64,000 nucleotides of DNA from Rhynochetos jubatus (Eukaryota; Chordata; Aves; Eurypygiformes; Rhynochetidae): the NCBI GenBank assembly GCA_027574665.1, contig CM050651.1, positions 6,759,501 through 6,823,500 on the forward strand, in the 5' to 3' direction. The number at the start of each line of letters is the position of its first letter. Position 1 is the stretch's first letter. Of this stretch, positions 11,315 to 23,400 are shown in pieces. The translations under genes were made by a program, and so were the position numbers. Below the pieces are notes generated by a model. That model was not told the DNA's origin. It saw only the letters and a program-made list of their open reading frames with translations, and ran no database searches.

Positions 11315-12240
11315 GAAACTGAAATGGGACTGTGCTAGGAGCAGTAAAATTAGAAGAAAAAGTGGCACTTTTCAGACATTTTTTCTTTGAAATAAAAGCA
11401 ATTGTCTGTAGCAATATGAACACAGATGTTTTCAGATACAGAAATAAAATACATATGCTGGAAACTAAGTGAACTTCATATCAGTATATGGGTCTAGATT
11501 GTCTCAAGAAGAATGAGAAGCAGATTCTGCTCTTCATTTCATGTGTGCACCATCACTAAAGCTCCAAGGGGTTCTCCAAGTTGCAAATTAATTCATCATT
11601 ATGTTTAAGAATGGCATATCTCCTGGTAAGCCTGACCATTCAACATTCATCCCCACTAGACTTAAAGGATATAACAAGTCAGTGTCATTAACCAGAAATT
11701 CTGACATATCGAGCCATTGCAATTTCATCTCTGCAAACTGAACCCAGACCCATGGCCCAGCAGTTCAGCTTTCTGTGGTCTGAGGCTGAGTTCGGCAAAG
11801 CACAGGGGTATGGCCTTGGCTTAGAGTTATGGAAAAATTACTGCTGAGCTGTGAGAGAGCATGCAAGCTAAAACAATGCAAGGTAAGAAGTAAAAGGAGT
11901 AAGAAGGAAAAGAAGGAACAACGAAGACTGAAGTGAAACTTCTGAGTTGGAAGCAATAACTTAAGGACTCGAGAGACAAATACTGCCATGAAAAGATATA
12001 AAACCCAAAAAAAGTAATAGTCAAAAGTCAGCAAGATCAAGACTCCAAGAAGCAGCTGAGGTGAATGCTTCTCCACCTGACTCACGACCAGAGACTCAGC
12101 AGATGTTTGCATTAGGGGTGGTACACGCATTTCTGGTTGGCCTAGTAGAATGTTGCTCCTACCAATGTGCTAGCCAATAAATAGTTACTGGGTACACACT
12201 GGTTGTATATACTCCCCCTTGTAAGTCTCTAGGCATAGTA
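11315..12240. other. Unique noncoding sequence, no gene seen
   Basis: No recognised gene or repeat. A 121-codon minus-strand frame at 11765-12130 is rich in Leu, Phe and Ser because the plus strand is purine-rich there (AAGAAGGAAAAG-type sequence near 11880-11930). It lacks domain features and is treated as chance. Confidence 0.55.
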
Positions 12241-13210
12241 AAAATACCAATACTATCAATTGTGATACATATTTTGATACCAATAGGCATTGCTACTTAT
12301 TGATTTCAATATCCATTGGCATCGCTACCCATTGATGCCTGTTGATTTCAAAACTTTGATATTGACAGGCATTGACACCTATATGCATCATTACCTTTCG
12401 ATATCTGTAGGTATCAATAACTATCAAGATCAAGACCTTCCAAATACTGATAGGCATCAATATCTATAATTTTGAATACTGATTTCAGTATCTTTCAAAA
12501 AGCATTGATACTTACCGATAAGTACAGCTACCAGTACCTCTTGAATTTGAAACTATATTTCAGTATTAGTATGCATCAAAACCTATTTCAATACCAATTC
12601 TGACAACAATAGGCATTCAAAGATGATGGTACCTATTGAAAGGAATCAATACCTTTTACTATCAGTGTCCATCAATACCAATCTCAAGATCAGTAGGCAT
12701 TGAAAGCTATCAATTTCAGTATTTATTTTGCTATCATTAGGCATTGATACTTACTGATATCAACAGGTATCAGAAGCTGGGCATTGATACCTATCAACTT
12801 CTATTCTGATGTTGAAATCGAGACATTGATGAGCACCAATATCTATCGATTTCAAGAGCTACTGATTTCAAGTCATCTATACCTCCTGATTTCGATCCCA
12901 ATATTGATGTCAATAAGCATCTACACCTATAGATATTGATACCTTTCAATAGCAAGTCCTTAATATCTATAATTTTTAATACCTATTAATAGGTAGGTAT
13001 TGATAGACTGATTTAGATAAGCACTGATACCTATAAATACCTATCAATATCAATACCTTTCAGTAGAGACAGATTCTTACAGTCGTCATCTGTAGACAAT
13101 AATACCAATTGATACGCATCAATACCTATTAATTTTGATACTAATTCATTTTTATACCTGTCAGTATCAATCAGTTTCAATGCCTGAATATATTAAGAGA
13201 CATCAATTCA
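12241..13210. repeat. Degenerate tandem repeat built on ATTGAT / ATCAAT cores
   Basis: For nearly 1 kb the sequence is made of shuffled variants of short modules such as AGGCATTGATACC, ACCTATCAATATC and GATTTCAATACC. The core ATTGAT(A) and its reverse complement (T)ATCAAT recur every 10 to 25 bases on both strands, so neighbouring modules are often inverted relative to each other. Units are too diverged and too irregular in length for one clean period, and there are no unique spacers, so it is not a CRISPR or a young minisatellite. It looks like an old minisatellite or satellite block. A short homology gap near 13200 returns to ordinary sequence. I do not recognise a named family. Confidence 0.75.
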
Positions 13211-14334
13211 TATGGATATTTACATTCTGGCCAAAGATCCATATAAAGTGTCGGTATGTAGTTTATATGTGGTATTATTTGGTATGGAGCTTGTTCACTT
13301 CTCCTGTACCTCCCACAGCAAAATACTGAAGAAAAAGCAAATTATCCTATAAGATATTTTGCGTTCACAATCAGGTGTAGAAAATCCAGAACCACAAGGG
13401 TCAGGGAACATGTGCAAAATCACAGCTACTGATGCGGGGATCATTTGTTAATAATTCATCCTTGATATTTAGATGTAGGACAAAAACATAATCGTCTTGT
13501 TATTTCACTTTTTCCAAGAATTCTGCGTACTTACATATTTCTTAAATTATTTTGGCTTTCTTGGAAGTCAGTTCTCTTTAAAAGAGGCAAGTTTCCCTTT
13601 AGCATCTCTCCAGCCAGCTCGGTTTCAGCCTCTAGAGGTGTACTTCCTTCTTGCAGGTTTTGCAGAGTTATTAGTCCTGTTTAGACTTCTCTCTGCAGTA
13701 CTGGCTCCTCTGACATGCCCCCAGTTTTATTTCTGAAGGCTGACAGCACAGACAGTCATATCAGCTTTTTCACTTTCAGCTGCAAACATCATCTCTCAGT
13801 CCCACACGCATACCTCCAAACCCAGCAGGGCGAGACAGACACACTCCCACAAGCTGCCTAAGAAGCTGCAGCGCCACATGGAAACACAGTTGGATTTACT
13901 GGCATTGTTTCTCATTTTCAATATTTTGTCAACTCTGGATTTTGGGTTTACATTTGCTTATGTGACTAAAGGAAAACTGATAGCTACAAAAGATACTGCT
14001 TGCTCATGTTATCCTAACACAGATCAGTGTTGCAACCAGAGAATCAGCGTATGTGGTGTCACCGGCACCTCGGGAAAAGGCACGTTTTCAAAGTTCACCT
14101 CTTGCCTGCTGGAGAAGGCTGGGATGGGTCCCCCCCCACTAATGCTTCTTGCTGATGGTAAATGTCACCATCGTATCGCATTACCACAACTAGTTTAAAA
14201 AAGTCTGACATTTAAAAGATACCGACTTGGAAATCGCCTCCAAACTACACCGCAGATGAAGTACTGAGTAGCAAGGAAAAAACACTTTCCAGCAATTCAA
14301 ACAACTTTCCTTTGGCACTTTTGGTTTTTTCCAG
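13211..14334. other. Unique sequence, pyrimidine-rich in part
   Basis: Plus-strand pyrimidine-rich sequence at about 13480-13800 contains several acceptor-like tracts (ending near 13654, 13697 and 13781), but none is followed by an open frame with a usable donor. The 106-codon frame at 13878-14198 has no recognisable features. Confidence 0.5.
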
Positions 14335-14434
14335 GGGCATTTCCCATGCAAACAGTGACTATGACCAAATCCCGTGACCCTGTTCACAAGATCGCAACCT
14401 TAAGGAGCACGGCTGATGGCCAATACTGAATCAG
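14335..14434 (+). ncRNA. Possible noncoding exon with strong splice signals
   Basis: The acceptor TTTTGGTTTTTTCCAG ends at 14334 and the donor TCAG/GTAAGT starts at 14435; both match vertebrate consensus well and bound a 100-base segment. Every frame contains a stop, so if spliced it would be part of a long noncoding RNA, a UTR exon or a poison exon. In the longest frame the stop comes only six bases before the donor (GCATTTCCC... to TACTGA). No transcript evidence is available. Confidence 0.2.
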
Positions 14435-15124
14435 GTAAGTCAGGCTGGATATGCTACACTCTAGCAACACCTGCCACACCTAAACAAGGCTGGTCCCCGC
14501 CCTTAAGTAATGTATGCCAATAAAAATGGGATCCCAACATCTGTGCAATGGCTTCATTATGGAAACAGTCACAAAGTGTGACGGAGGTTTCTAATAAAAA
14601 CTGGCACAGTTTTCACAAGTTGTAACAGATCCCTTTATGAGCATTTAGCTACAGAAACAGGGTGATGCACTTTGCTAACAGAATGAGTTAAAGATTAAAT
14701 GGCTAAAAGGACTGAGGGCAAGCACCTGAGCTTTTGGATTATTTCACATCGGGAAGTAACTTAGCCCAAAACAAGCTGTTCAGCAGCTCTAGGAGGTCGG
14801 TGCTGAAACGCCTCAGATCTTCATCCTACTTGTTTTAGGAGGGTTACTTTGGGTCAGAGCCTGGTCTGGGGCCAAGACACCTTCACAAAAGTGTTCACAA
14901 CTTTCTGAAGGGAAGTTATCCCTCCAGGCCCTCACGACCTAAATGGCAGGCCTCTGCAAGAAGCACTGCACTGTCTTCTCATTTCTTACAAATCCTTTAG
15001 CACCATCTTATGCCTTCTGAATGCAGCGAGACTCAAAGAAGAGAGAGGATCATCTGCAGCATTCGGGTGCCCGTTTACACCATGGGACATGCTGCAGACC
15101 TGCTGTGACACTGGACTCTTGTAC
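14435..15124. other. Unique noncoding sequence, no gene seen
   Basis: Ordinary AT-rich to mixed sequence with no recognisable gene or repeat up to the LTR-like fragment. Confidence 0.55.
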
Positions 15125-15316
15125 TGGGTCTGTCTGGAATGGAGTTACCTTTTTTGATAGCAGCACGTACGGTGCTGTGGTTCAGATTTGCGACTAAAAC
15201 AGTGCTGATAGTACAGCAGTGTTTTGGCTATGGCTGAACAGTGCTTGCACAGGGTCAAGGCTGCCTTTTTTTCCTCACTCTGCACTGGAAATCAAGCTGG
15301 GGGTGGGCAAGACCAC
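15125..15316 (+). mobile_element. LTR-like avian interspersed repeat, fragment
   Basis: The segment resembles, from memory, a repeat found throughout bird genomes and usually linked to endogenous retroviral LTRs. Landmarks are GGGTCTGTCTGGAATGGAGT (15127-15146), GATAGCAGCACGTACGGTGC (15156-15175), CTAAAACAGTGCTGATA (15194-15210), GGCTGAACAGTGCTTGCACA (15232-15251) and GCTGGGGGTGGGCAAGA (15296-15312), in the order seen in that family. It has no coding capacity, and I see no flanking target-site duplication or partner LTR. A shorter and more diverged relative lies at 63429-63592, and the match between these two can be checked within the window. Repeat identity is fairly sure; the class and subfamily are not. 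Confidence 0.5.
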
Positions 15317-16061
15317 TTTGAGAACTGAATCAATATGCAGGAAATTGGGACAATCAAGGGCTTCACTTCAAAACCGTACTCTCATTTAAAACCCATTTGC
15401 TAACACAGACACGGCTTTAGTCTTCCCATTACTGTTCTAAACCTTGGCCAGGTATTTTCTCTCTTCTCTTTTTATTTACAAACTGGTAATTTTTTTCTTG
15501 TATATCCAGAGAACCTGGTATTTGACATTTACAAATATTCTTGTCCACCACTAAATGAACTGCACCAATTGCCTAGATAACAAACATCCCTCCTCCGCCG
15601 TCATCCCAGGTCTCCAAATACCAATTTAACCTCATAGTCTAAGGATTAAATAGATACAGGATCTGACGTAAAAATTATGGGGTTTATTGAAAAGCGTCTG
15701 AAGACTAAAATTAGGGATTAGACTCCCTTTGTACTGGTCGCAGAATAGATATGGTATATCTACTTCATTGAGTTCCCATGCTTTCAGAATAAAGAAAGGC
15801 CTGCAACTTTTGCAGGGCTTTGGATCGCAGCACTTCAGTAGTTTGGGAGAGTTAGGTGCAGCGTGTTAGTTTTTCACCTTGCTCTTCGAGTCAGGGTTGA
15901 AGGGTACATATTAGGCAGTGTAAGTAAACTTGTAAAATTATTGCTCGTGCTATACATATTTTAGACACAAATTGAAACTGCCTCACATTTTGGGAAAAAA
16001 GACGTGTCTTAAAGTTTCATTATGAAAAATAAAAATCAATTACTGTAAATCCTAAGGACTG
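15317..16061. other. Unique noncoding sequence, no gene seen
   Basis: No recognised gene or repeat. The sequence is AT-rich with a T-rich stretch near 15485-15500. Confidence 0.5.
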
Positions 16062-16155
16062 TGACGTCATTCTCAGTTTTGTGGTGTTAAACTAGGAAGG
16101 GCCATATACAATGCCTGACCTATATAGTCACACCACATATGCATTTATATAAAAG
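16062..16155 (+). promoter_or_regulatory. Consensus CRE followed by a TATA box: promoter-like pair
   Basis: TGACGTCA, the full palindromic cAMP response element bound by CREB/ATF proteins, stands at 16062-16069. TATATAAAAG, a consensus TATA box reading on the plus strand, stands at 16146-16155. Between them is CCTATATAGT (about 16119-16128), one base from a serum response CArG box, and an E-box CATATG (16137-16142). A start site would be expected roughly 25-30 bases beyond the TATA box, and transcription would then enter the CR1 fragment at 16372 in antisense. Motifs are seen; promoter function is inference. Confidence 0.3.
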
Positions 16156-16371
16156 TGGAAGCTTTCCAAGGGCAGAGAGTTCTACAAAAAAGAGCAAAGA
16201 GGCAGCATCCCCACAGAATTTCACTGCCAAGGGCAAATCTTCCCCAAACCACATTATTGGCCACAGCTCTTGTACATGGCTCAGCTGAGAAAAGCTTTAA
16301 TTCCAAAGGCTTGCACAACTGATCTCATGGATTTAGGAGCCTCTGGAAAATGAAAACAGCAAGCTGCAGTT

Positions 16372-17290
16372 CATAGAATCACAGAATGGTTTGGGTTGGA
16401 AGGGACCCTAAAGATCATCTAGTTCCAACCCCCCTGCCATGGGTAGGGACACCCTCCACTAGACCAGGTTGCTCCAAGCCTCATCCAGCCTGGCCTTGGA
16501 CACTCCCAGGGATGGGGCACCCACAGCTTCTCTGGGCAACCTGTCCCAGTGCCCCACCACCCATGCAGTGAAGAATTTGTTCCTCATCTCCAATCTAAAT
16601 CTACCCTCTTTCAGCTTAAAGCCATTACCCCTTGTCCTGTCACTGCAGACCCTTGGAAAAAGTCCCCTCCAGCTTCCCTCATAGGCCCCCTCCAGGTACT
16701 GGAAGGTGCTATAAGGTCTCCCCAGAGCCTTTTATTCTCCAGTCTGAACAAGCCCAACTCTCTCAGCCTGTCCCCATAGCAGAGGCGCTCCGGCCCTCTG
16801 AGCATCTTCATGGCCTCCTCTGGACTTGCTCCAACATGTCCATGTCTTTCTGATGTTGAGGGCCCCAGAGCTGGATGCAGTTCTGCAGGGATTGGGGTCT
16901 CACAAGAGCAGAGTAGAGGGTGAGAATCCCCTCCCTTCACCTGCTGGCCACGCTTCTCCTGATACAGCCCAGGATCTGGTTGGCTTTCTGGGCTGCCAGT
17001 GCACACTGCCAGCTCATGTCCAGCTTTTCATCCACCAGTACCAAGTCCTTCTCCTCAGGGCTGTTCTTGATCCACTCTCCACCCAGCCTGTCCTTGTGCT
17101 GGGGATTGCCCTTACCCATGTGCAGGACCTTGCTCTTGGCCTTGTAGAACTCCATGAGGTTGACAGTGGCCCACCTCTCCAGCCTGTCTGGGTCCTTCTG
17201 GATGGCATCCCTTTCCTCCAGTGCGTCGACTGTACCACACAGCTTGGTGTTGTCAGCAAACTTGCTGAGCGTGCACTCAATCCCACCTTC
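16372..17290 (-). mobile_element. CR1 LINE, 3' part with decayed reverse transcriptase end and 3' tail
   Basis: Read on the minus strand this is the 3' end of a chicken-repeat-1 non-LTR retrotransposon. The plus strand begins CATAGAATCACAGAATGG, the reverse of the degenerate ATTCTATG octamers that close CR1 elements. Upstream on the minus strand (17290 down to 16937) it encodes the C-terminal part of reverse transcriptase: [14 protein letters not shown], then [15 protein letters not shown] and [19 protein letters not shown] stands where active CR1 has FADD, so a catalytic Asp is lost. Beyond 16937 the reading continues in other frames (for example [15 protein letters not shown]), showing frameshifts. 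Like most CR1 copies it is 5'-truncated. The long plus-strand frames here are its antisense shadow. Confidence 0.93.
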
Positions 17291-18394
17291 CACAACACCA
17301 AGAATTCAGCAGCTATTAGGAACACACAGAATTTCTTTCTCTGAACAGAGCTGAAAAGCTCACATAAATTTCAGTGTCATTGAGATACTGTAACTGTACC
17401 CAAGATAATTTCCAACTGATGTTGGTCTCACAGGGAAGGTTTTTATAACTACTGGTCTCTAGGCTGTAGTCATTCCTACTTTGTCAATAAATCATGGTAT
17501 TCACAGAAGCACCTGTGGCCTGGTACCCTGGTCTCATCATCGTGTTAGGATTTAATATAATTTAGATAACCAGCACAGAACAGGCCAAAAAGTGCTAAGT
17601 GAGTCTTGCCTAATTAATCTGTCCAGCATTTAGGCATGTGTTTGCTCAAATCCAGTAAGTTCATTTTTTATAGAATCTACTCTAGCTACAATTACATTCA
17701 AACCTGTACTTTCAAAGTTTTGTTGAAAGCCAAGGAGGGATTGACCATAGTTGTAACTCCTTTTTCCAATAGCTCACTTTAAATAATACATCTTCTACAT
17801 TGATCTAAGCAAGGGCCAGGAATCTTGAAGGAAGATTAAAGAATCAATGAAATTAACCTCTTGGCCTTCCTAGACTCTCCATCTGCTTACCCATTCTACT
17901 TCTAACTTAGGATCTATACATATCTTTGCAAAGACGACGTTTCCAGCACTGCTTGGGACTTTACTGTTACTATTGTACTTGCCCATTCGTCTGCATCATG
18001 TTCCTAATCTGTTTGTCTTTCTTGTTGAATAACTTCTTTAAAGGGAAAGTTTAGATTTGTGATTGATACTTAGGAAGACTCTCTGGCAGAATGCAGTTCA
18101 TATCCTAAGATACTGCACTGCTATTAAGCTCCCTCTCTAAAATGTTTAGGTCACCAGATAGGAAAAGCTATGATACTGTAAGACATAGCACACACATACA
18201 CACAAAGGCAAGCCTGTATCATTTACACACACCACATTTGTGGGGTTTCTTCCTGTGATTTTACCACAAGAGCACTACTTAAAAACAAGGTCTGGCTTAT
18301 TTTGCAGCCTCACAGACTTTGGTGTAAAGTGCTACATTTTTTGCAATTCTTTCTTTTTCTTCAACAATAGGCTCTCCCAAATAATCTTCAAATT

Positions 18395-18411
18395 AAAAAA
18401 AAAAAAAAAAA
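18395..18411. repeat. Poly-A run
   Basis: A run of about 17 A within an A/G-rich patch. There is no adjacent retroposon body or target duplication, so I read it as simple low-complexity DNA. Confidence 0.8.
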
Positions 18412-19120
18412 GGAGAGAAGGAAAAAACCCTACAAGGCACTTCTAGCTTTTGAAATACAGTATCTCTGTAATATTAGAGTTACTTCAAATACTGTGAGCC
18501 ATCTGGAACATTATGGCTCTGTCTTGACTGCCAGAAATGGGTTTCTTTTGTTTATTCACTAATAGAGACAGTTTCTAGTCTACAGAGAGTCTTTAGTCTT
18601 ATCACAAAACAAACGAGATAGCCATGAGCCAATGAGCACAGTGAACCCTGCCCTTAAATACCCCCCAGAAACAGCCTGCCTCCCTTGGGGTTCCACAGTT
18701 CATCTACTGCAGGTAGGCAAAGTCTGAAACCACATTATTGCTGGTGTTAGAACTGGGGTTTCCCTTATTTTAGTTTTCTGCAAAGGCAAAGCCCAGTATT
18801 TGAGAACTTGTCATTTCTCACTAATTTTCCGGAGAAAATATAGACCCTATACAGAAGAAAAAGGATATCTTAATGCGTATGAACTTCATTCAGCATAATG
18901 TGTGATGCAACCAAGGCCTTTTGTCCTAGCTCTCCAGAAGGCACCTACAGTTATACGCTAATATAATACATGATGCAAATACACCCATACCATATACACA
19001 AAGGTAATACCTTTGTTACTCAAATTTAAAGCAAACAAAAGAGCCCCCAAACCCCACATCTTGTTAACTTATCACTTCTTTCATTATTAGAATGCAAACA
19101 TAGAATAAAATTCTCTTTAA

Positions 19121-19190
19121 AAAGGAAAAAAAAACCCAAACCACACAAACACACCACCTCAAAACCATTCACCAAAGAAACCAAATAGCC
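19121..19190. repeat. A/C-rich low-complexity patch
   Basis: Nearly free of T, with AAACCC, CCACAC and CAAAAC words. Similar patches occur at 57449-57518 and 58697-58740. Confidence 0.7.
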
Positions 19191-20380
19191 ACAATCTAGA
19201 CAGAGGCTTTTTGGTACCCTTCGCCAGACACAGAACAGAGCTGCCGCGTTTTACAAAGTGAGTTGTCACCTGCTTGCCTAAGACAAGCCTGTCCTGCCCA
19301 GTGCGTTCTCATGCTCGCAGTGTAACCTGCGGCTAGCCGCATCCTCGAGGCCAGGTCTGATAACTACCGGAGCCCAGAGGAAATCCGTCTCAGTACTAGG
19401 AAAGAAATCCTGTCAATTTAAAGCAGATGTATGTTCTCATCATTGTTTCCTTGTAAAGCAATAAAGTAACTTACTCTTGTCTAATCAATCTCGACCGTTA
19501 AGTGTAAATGCATTTGCTTTAGACGTGGTCTTAAGCTACTTTAGTGCCGCTCTATCCCCCACCCCCACCCCCTTCTGTTTTCGAGGATTTTGAACATTGC
19601 TTTATTTTCACACTGTGGGGAAGCTTCTCTTGGGAAAGGTGGGAGAGAAAGACTAAATAAGAACAAAAAAGGAAAACGACTTGTTTTGCCCTTTTCCTTC
19701 GCTACTGTGCAGTAGTTAACAGCTACAACCTAATCAGCTTTTTTTTCTGCCGTTAGATTACCAGAGGTTACATCTTGCAGCTGCTTCCTTCCAGATGAAC
19801 TACGTGTGCAATTCAGAAGCCACCTACAAAGTGAGATTGCATCAGCATCCCATTACTTATCAAATACGTTTGATCCTTTTTTGACCTCTTCTGGCTACGG
19901 CATTTGAGAAGCTTATTTTTGCTGATTAAATTATTAAAGTATTTGGAAATTTGCTTTGAAGTATTTGGGGAAAGCATGCATCTATAAAAAACAAACCAAC
20001 AAACAACAACTTCTTTGTACCAGACTGCCAGCAGCTGAGTACTGCGGCGGGAATGCCGCTGAAAGAAGGCAGATGTTCGCTCTCTGCCACGGCCCCCCAG
20101 TTTGGGAACTTGCACCCCCACCCCCTACAAACTAGTTCTAGTTTATTGACTTTCAGGGCACACTAAAAGGCCCATTTGTTTCCCCTAGCTGCGGGAAGAC
20201 TGGAAGGACCCTGGTGAGAGATCATAAAATCGGCTCCATTCTCACTTACAACAGTAGTGATTTGTATGTTAATAATAGGAAAACTGGGGGAGAGGAGTCT
20301 CCAGGGAAGTCCGTGTGTAAGACTATTCCCAAAGTGTGTCAGAAACAAAGCCAGCCACTTAATTTCTAAGCATTTAGTTA

Positions 20381-20400
20381 GAAAGAAAGAAAGAAAGAAA
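20381..20400. repeat. (GAAA)5 microsatellite
   Basis: Five uninterrupted GAAA units directly after TTA. It is short and may be polymorphic. Confidence 0.9.
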
Positions 20401-23400
20401 TCTGTGTTGGTGCCTAAATAAAGAAGTTTTCTTTTCAGAGGTGCCTAGCACATGCAAACCACACTAGGCCAGCAGCCATTTGTACAACATAACATTTTGC
20501 TCAGCTTTTTGGATTTGGCCAGGCAGGAGGATAAAGCGACACCGACCATGAAACCAACCAATTCAGTACATGTGCGCAGTGTAAGAGTACCGCAGGTCTG
20601 GTTTGCCTGCACAGTCTTCCAGTGCTCGTCTCTCTCATAACCGGTACACTCTCTCAGCTACGTGGTTTTCAAGGCGGCAACATGACTTAGCTTCATTAGT
20701 TCAGTCAAATGAGAGCTTTTCTCCACTAGGAGCTGAACGTTGATGAAATGAACTAAGTGGGGGAGAGAGGAAGATGAAGCAAGATGTTCTATTTAAAACC
20801 ATTTCTCTTTATATCTACCTGAACATGAGAAGTTTTGAATGACGTATCCAGTCGGTGCAGACGCTTACTAACGTTCTAGCCGTAAGTGGGCAGAACCCTA
20901 ATCACTTTGGTGAGAAACAAAAGTGGAATGGGATTAATTAGTAACCATACCATGACCGAAGGAGTGCAGAGAAACCAGGTAGTGACAAACAGAGGAGAGG
21001 GGCTTCAGCAGTCACCAGTGGAAGGGAGGAGCTACCAGAGGCATCACGGCAGGCAATTTAACACACAACTTGAAATCGTGGGCAAATCAACACACAAGAT
21101 CACTACACCTTCGTGAATTAAAAAGAGAAGCATAAAATAAGATTTTAAAAGCACAGCGTTGAGGAAAGAGCCGGCGGAAAGTGAAAGTGCAATGAAAGAA
21201 AGGAATACAATAAACAGTGAAATAAACTTTGGTTTTGAAAACAAAGATTTCTGGAAGCTAAATTGTATACTTTCATTTTTCTTCCACAGTTCTTGGGAAT
21301 CATTATTTTAAATATGTTTATTAGCTGGTATGTGGTTGAAAAAATCATGCACATATTATGCTCTAGGGAAAGAAGAGAATGAGAGGTAATTGCTGCAAAC
21401 TTTCATCGGAGATGAAGGTACAATAAAGACCTTCCCTCAAAGAGGCGCATCAGTGAGAGCCTAGGATAAAAGGTGTGGTACTAAGTCAGCAAAGTCGGAC
21501 ACTTGTTCTGCCTGAAAAAACGGCTAGAACAATTTGCAAAGCTACTTGTACAGCCTTGGTTTCCACATCTAAATTAAAAATTGCGGTAGAAAGTCCTTCT
21601 TCAGTTAAATCAGAATATAAAAATATCTCATTTAACAATACAGTTCCTCTGGTGGTTTTCTGTTTAGATATGAATGCAGATTATCTCTCCTGGGTCATTA
21701 CCAAACAGAGAGCAACTGTATCATTGGAGAGGAACATGATATACTGAATATTTACAAATGCTCAGTTGACAGCGCCAAACTACAAGGATAGAGCTCTTTT
21801 AATTACTAAAGTAGACCAGCAAAATATATTTCCATTATAAAGTAAACCTTTCCAAAAAGTCAAAAGCATGACTGCATGACAATAAGAGGTCGATGTGGAA
21901 TTAGTCAGAGCTACAATGGCAATATCAAAATTTATCTTCAAGAGATGATAGTTGAACTTATCAAGTAACGACCCGCAAAGAGTTTCTTACTGAGGGTAGA
22001 TAAATTCCACCTCTCCAAACCATATATATTTTATAATCTGCTTATACAGCAGCTCATCCGTACAGCTGTCCCTTCATTTTAAATCCACCTGCTGTTTTAG
22101 CTGCTTCTAGTGTAATAGCCAACGTGCCATAAAGTGCTGAATTGGGTCTTCAGGATAAAGAAGGGTGAAAAATACACAAGCCCCCGCTATGCTGAAATTA
22201 AAGGTAAAGCAACCGGCTTGTTTTTCTTTTAACTCAATGCTCTCACTTCACACGCTACTTCAGAAACCTTGTGGCAGGAAAAGAGAGGGGCAAATTATTT
22301 GTAGCAGACACATGATGCAACGTGCCGCATGATGTAACTTAAACCGTATTATACGTGTGAAGTTGCTACCCTCGTCTCAATCTGGCAAACATCTCCATGT
22401 TAACAGGCCCCACTGGTATCCAACTGGGCATAAAGGTCAGGCTGAGAACATCCCATTGTAGGATCCATTGTTTTCCTATGAACTGTGCCATGTCTATCAA
22501 ATTAGTCACTTAAAGAAATGAAATAGTTACGTGGTTAAATGACTGTTTCCCCTGGCTGTTAGACAAAATGTATTACATCTCCAGGCATGTGATCAAATGA
22601 TTGAGAGTTTGACCTAAATTTACTTACTGTGCTAAACAACCAAAGGAACAAAAGGGAATTACGCCTCACTGCCTACTGTCAGCTACAAAGAATATCCACC
22701 AGCCTGTAACTGCAGATGAAATGCAGTTTTGTAGTTTTCTGTGCCGACTTCTTGGAGCAACTGCAGTTCAGGTGACAAAAGACATTTCAGGGAGTTTCGG
22801 GCTTTTGTAGCTGTTTGGTTGAGGGTTTCTTTTTTTCCCTTGAAGCTTTATGCCAACTGTTTTTGCCCTTTTGGGACCCTAAAATGATATGCTTTAGAGG
22901 TGTCTTGACATCAACATAGCTAAGCTTGTGTGGAACTTCCACTTAAGACAGATGCACTTTGAATCCTTACAAAAATACCAGTCTCAAAACAGCAGAAGTA
23001 CAAACAGACCGTAGTCTCACACATTCGACAAACCAGACTAAAACCACACGCACTTTTTAGAAAATAAGCTTTCTTTAGGGGGAGGGGGCATACTGAAATT
23101 TCATAGACTCCCTTGATTTCTGGAGCACCTGCTAGAAGCTATTAACATGCAGTCATTTGAAAACAGCATCTTTTATCATGATGTCATTTAAAAGAAAGCT
23201 GGCAAAATAATACATTCAGTTAACAGGGCTGGATATTTCCAATTGAAATTCAAACGTTTGGGGCACCCAACTGCCTTTAATTCTTTTATAAATAGATTTT
23301 CATATTCTGGTAACAACAGTTTTTCAGTCTATAACACCCCTGAATGTGTGGCTCGTGGCCATTTTGAGAAGCAGCAGGCAATGAAAAATAGGGCTAAGGG

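Noticed and set aside
11765-12130. 121-codon minus-strand frame with hydrophobic, membrane-like stretches
   Set aside because: The Leu/Phe/Ser richness comes from translating the complement of a purine-rich tract; no start context or family supports it.
12241-13210. CRISPR-like array
   Set aside because: Repeats are degenerate, inverted relative to each other and lack unique equal-length spacers; the window is also clearly vertebrate.
16826-17344. The longest open frame of the window, 172 codons on the plus strand
   Set aside because: It is the antisense of the reverse-oriented CR1 reverse transcriptase remnant; the minus-strand reading carries the recognisable motifs.
18395-18411. Poly-A tail of a processed pseudogene or SINE
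   Set aside because: No gene-like body or target-site duplication is found upstream.
19556-19572. G-quadruplex on the minus strand from three C5 runs
   Set aside because: Only three clear runs of five C are adjacent; a canonical four-run motif is not present.
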